This document shows, one piece after another, positions 61,027 to 64,000 of a DNA stretch of 64,000 bases. Source of the DNA: ZLKRG44 sp964555705 (GTDB lineage Bacteria > Planctomycetota > Phycisphaerae > Phycisphaerales > SM1A02). The stretch's first letter is position 1. Every line of letters starts with the position of its first letter. The position numbers and the translations under genes were made by a program. Location: NCBI GenBank assembly GCA_964555705.1, contig CAZKTN010000002.1, forward strand, positions 62,001 through 126,000, read 5' to 3'. The notes beneath the pieces are model-generated. The model saw nothing but the letters and a program-made list of their open reading frames with translations. It searched no databases and was not told where the DNA came from.

Positions 61027-63685
61027 GAGAGAGACGCTCCCGTGCGCCAGCACTCCGCACACCGTGCCTTGCGCGCGAATCCATCTGCGCGAGCGGGCCG
61101 TTGCGCCTGCGCGCTTGCGCTGCAGCCCTCGCGTGGCTTTCGGCGGTGCAGTTCGCGCCTGCGCAGGGCGATGCACCAGCGGCTCCGCCCTCGCCCGCCG
61201 CACCGCAGGTCGGCGCACCCACCCGCGGCGTCGCCCCGCGCGAGCAGCCGTGGCGCGCAGACCAGCGCGCAATCCTGGGCACCGTGCACCGCATCGCGTC
61301 ACCCGGCACCCCAGGCACTCTGGCGCTCTGGTCGCCGGAGGCGATCCCGCTCGTGCTCGACAACGCCAATCCGCCGTCGGTGGTGGCGGCTGCGGCGCCG
61401 ATGGGCAATGGCCGGGTGGTGCTGCTCACGCACAGCTACCTCGACGACCGCGTGCTCGCACGCGACGACACCGCCCGCTTCATCACGAACGCAATCTGGT
61501 GGCTCGCCGGCGACCGCGACAAGCCCCGGGTCGTCATCGTTGGTGCGCCATCTCCTGCGCAGCTTCGCGCCAATGGGATCGACGCACGTGCACTCGGCCG
61601 CGACTGGGCCGACAAGCTCGCCGATGCGGATGTGCTGCTGCTTGCGACCGCGGACCTCGATTCCGCCCAGATCGCGGCCGTGAGGAGTTTCGTGCAGCGC
61701 GGCGGGGGACTGCTTGCGGGCATGTGCCCATGGGGCACGGCTCAGGTGAGGGGCGAGCCGGTCGACCGAACCCCTCTCGCACGGCTCGTCGCGCCGAGCG
61801 GCATCGCATTCACGGACGGCTACGCGCGCGCAGACCGCGGCGGGTTCGACGCATGCACGCCGCCGACGCCGGCGAGCAACGGCGCACTCGCGTTCGATGC
61901 GCTCGAGGACTTTGCGCTTGGCCGCGCAGTGCCCCGCGACTCGCCGCTCGCGCCGCCGCAACCGGAGGAGCCCGATGCGCACGCGGGCCACAACCATGGC
62001 CCTCCGCGGCGCATCGACGAGACCCAGACGGCTGTGCATGCCGCGACGCAGGTCGTCCGCTGGATGCCCGACTGGAACGAGGTTCCGGAGGCGCAGCGAA
62101 CGATGTCGCGCATCGAGACGCTCCGCTCGACCCACTCGCGCGGCATCGTGCCCAGGCCTGAGTCCCCGATCAAGAGGCAGGACGGACTCGGCCGCGCGCT
62201 TGCGGCGGCGGACATCGCCGCGTACCTGCGCATGAAGCCGCCGACCGTGCGCGCGTATCCGGGCGCGAACGACTACCCGGGCGAGGTCTCTCGCGATGCG
62301 CCGCGCATCAGCAAGGCTCTCGCGCTGCCGCTCTCCGTGCCGCGATGGCACTCGACCGGCCTCTACGCGCCGGCGGGAGAGCCGATCCGCATCTCGATCC
62401 CGCCTGACGCGGCAGGCACCGGCCTTGCGGTCCGCATCGGCGCGCACACCGATGCCCTATGGCACCTCGACTCCTGGCAGCGCGCGCCCGAGATCTCGCT
62501 CGCATGGCCGCTCGATGCGGCGCAGACGGAGGTCACGAGCCCCTTCGGCGGCCTCGTCTACATCGAGGTGCCCGACCGCATGGCGATCGAGGCGCGACGA
62601 AGCAGCCCGGTGCCGACGCTGACCGCGACCATCGACGGCGCCGTTGAGTCGCCGCACTTCAAGCTTGGCTCCACCAATCCCGACGAGTGGCGCTCCCGCA
62701 TCCGCACGCTGGGCGCACCATGGGCCGAGCTCGCCACCGACAAGGTCATCCTCACGGTTCCCGCATCCGAAGTCCGCGGGCTCGACGATCCCGTCGCACT
62801 CATGACCTTCTGGGATTCGCTCATCGACGCCGCGAGCGACCTTCGCGGCATCCCGCGCGAGCGTCCCTTCCCGCACCGCTACGTGCCCGACGTGCAGATC
62901 AGCGCGGGCTACATGCACGCCGGCTACCCGATCATGACGCACCTCGACGCGTCGATCCCGATGACGCAGCTCGACAAGATGCGCAAGGGGCAGTGGGGTC
63001 TCTTCCATGAGCTCGGCCACAACCACCAGGACCCGATGTGGACCTTCGAGGGCACAGGCGAGGTCACCTGCAACCTGTGGTCGATCTACCTGCTCGAGAG
63101 GTGCTGCAGCACGACGTGGGAACCGAGCTCCGAAGGTCACGGCAACCGCGAGCGCCGCTGGGCGGAGTACGACGCCGACGGCCGGCCCTTCGGCAAGTGG
63201 CAGTCGGACCCGTTCCTCGNNNNNNNNNNNNNNNNNNNNNNNNNNNNNNNNNNNNNNNNNNNNNNNNNNNNNNNNNNNNNNNNNNNNNNNNNNNNNNNNN
63301 NNNNNNNNNNNNNNNNNNNGAGTACGACGCCGACGGCCGGCCCTTCGGCAAGTGGCAGTCGGACCCGTTCCTCGCGCTGCAGATGTACGAGCAGGTGAAG
63401 AACCGATTCGGGTGGGAGCCATTCACCGCCGTGTTCCGCGAGTACGACAGGCTTCCGCGCGACCAGCGCCCAAAGGACACGCAGGACCGCATCAACCAGT
63501 GGATGGTGCGCCTCTCGCGCGCATGCGGGCACAGTCTCGCGCCATTCTTCGACGCGTGGGGCGTGCCAATCACCGACAGCGCGCGCGCCCAGGTGCAGGA
63601 GCTCCCGGTGTGGATGCCGGAGGGGCTCACCCCACGCGATGCCGAAGCACCGCCAGCCACGATCGGGCGCCCCCGTCGTGGCTGA
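61023..63685 (+). CDS. Secreted M60-family metallopeptidase with N-terminal GATase-like domain, crossed by an artefactual gap
   Basis: An approximately 835-residue exported protein after collapsing the gap at 63220-63319 (55-bp copies either side). An N-terminal alpha/beta domain (about residues 70-270: GNGRVVLLTHSYLDDRVL, PRVVIVGAPSPAQLRANGI, DADVLLLATADLDSAQIAAV, RGGGLLAGMCPWG) looks GATase-like. The M60 domain contains HELGHNHQDPMWTFEGTGE, with His662, Glu663, His666 and Glu676 or Glu680 as the HExxH...E zinc site. M60 enzymes cleave glycoproteins such as mucins. This domain order is similar to eukaryotic TCAF proteins. The C-terminus is DAEAPPATIGRPRRG. Confidence 0.85.
63165..63374. repeat. 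Scaffold gap (100 N) between identical 55-bp contig ends, in the M60 gene
   Basis: 63165-63219 and 63320-63374 are identical. Removing 155 bases puts the downstream ALQMYEQVKNRFG part back in the frame of the M60 domain. Confidence 0.93.
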
Positions 63686-64000
63686 TGTGCTCGTAGCGCG
63701 TGGGCTGCACCCGCACGAGTGACCACCGCGGACCGAGCGTGCGCTCGATGTCGCGCACGCTCATGCGGCGTGGGCCCCCTTGCCGCGTCTCGTGCTCGGA
63801 GAACACGAGCACCACGATGCGCGCGCCGGGCTCGGCCACCGCAGTGACCGACTCGCGGTAGCGCTCGCGGTCCGCGTCGGAGAACACGTGCAGCACCGCG
63901 CAGTCGAGCAGCGTGCGGAAGGTGCGCCCACCGGTGCACGCACGAAGGTCGAGCGCGCTTCCCGCGTGGAACTGGGGCGGAGTGCGCATCGCCATCTCGC
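63627..64000 (-). CDS. SAM-dependent methyltransferase, C-terminal part
   Basis: The frame is open to the window edge on the minus strand, so only the last about 120 residues are visible. LLDCAVLHVFSDADRERYRE and GARIVVLVFSEHETRQGGPR are typical of class I methyltransferases of the small-molecule type (motif IV/V region, then a closing strand). The SAM-binding glycine loop must lie upstream. Its end overlaps the end of the M60 gene by 59 bp on the opposite strand. An apparent ATG at 63995 is probably internal. Confidence 0.75.
   Translation of the reverse strand, partial: EMAMRTPPQFHAGSALDLRACTGGRTFRTLLDCAVLHVFSDADRERYRESVTAVAEPGARIVVLVFSEHETRQGGPRRMSVRDIERTLGPRWSLVRVQPTRYEHISHDGGARSWLAVLRHRVG

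Overview
The window is 64 kb of high-G+C bacterial chromosome, most likely from a Planctomycetota member of the class Phycisphaerae. Secreted proteins carry paired C-terminal dockerin-like repeats of the type D-x-(N/D)-x-D-G...D-L-x-x-L-L-A-x-W-G. There are also PEP-CTERM-like tails with P-A-P-G, H-X9-DG-type pseudopilins, and an alternative complex III feeding a caa3 oxidase. Four runs of 100 N mark scaffold gaps. Three of them are flanked by identical 55-bp copies, so they are unjoined contig overlaps and the genes across them (ctaB, a GH13 enzyme, an M60 peptidase) are intact once collapsed. Only the gap at 31941-32040 hides unknown sequence. No rRNA, convincing tRNA, CRISPR array, IS element or prophage was seen.

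Layout. 1-878: end of a secreted subtilase and a bifunctional-nuclease-family protein. 841-5296 (minus): housekeeping run tatD-tatC-tadA-HAD-truD, coupled by 1-4 bp overlaps or a 13 bp gap. 5357-8817 (minus): four coupled genes for a PTS EIIA-like domain, a small PII-like protein and two antiporter-like membrane proteins, which look like a regulated cation/proton antiporter. 9027-23561 (plus): respiratory operon actABCDEF, a small membrane protein, SCO, then caa3 oxidase genes with an A2-type subunit I. 23578-27424: DUF3179 protein, heme O synthase and heme A synthase, which supply the oxidase cofactor. 27370-32705: secreted repeat proteins and a SYLF lipoprotein. 32793-46764: alpha-glucan region with two exported GH13 enzymes, an ABC sugar importer whose binding protein is fused to a permease, MalQ and glycogen phosphorylase. 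46774-50629 (minus): two related exported proteins with different C-terminal anchors, two paralogous pseudopilins and a His/Cys-rich protein, possibly metal-linked. 50720-55845 (minus): ABC importer with a tandem-duplicated binding protein and a built-in STAS-domain protein. 55859-59606 (minus): heterodimeric ABC exporter. 59659-63685: secreted protein of unknown function coupled to an M60 metallopeptidase with TCAF-like architecture. 63627-64000 (minus): start of a methyltransferase running off the window.

How the parts fit. Quinol is oxidised by the alternative complex III and electrons pass to the caa3 oxidase, with heme A made next door. Extracellular glucans would be cut by the exported GH13 enzymes, imported by the fusion ABC transporter and processed by MalQ and GlgP. 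TatC, also in the window, could export the twin-arginine subunit ActB.

Gene starts are tightly packed, and at least eleven start codons sit 6-9 nt after a TANNNT hexamer, which suggests widespread leaderless transcription. All functional calls are from reading the sequence; no database search was run.
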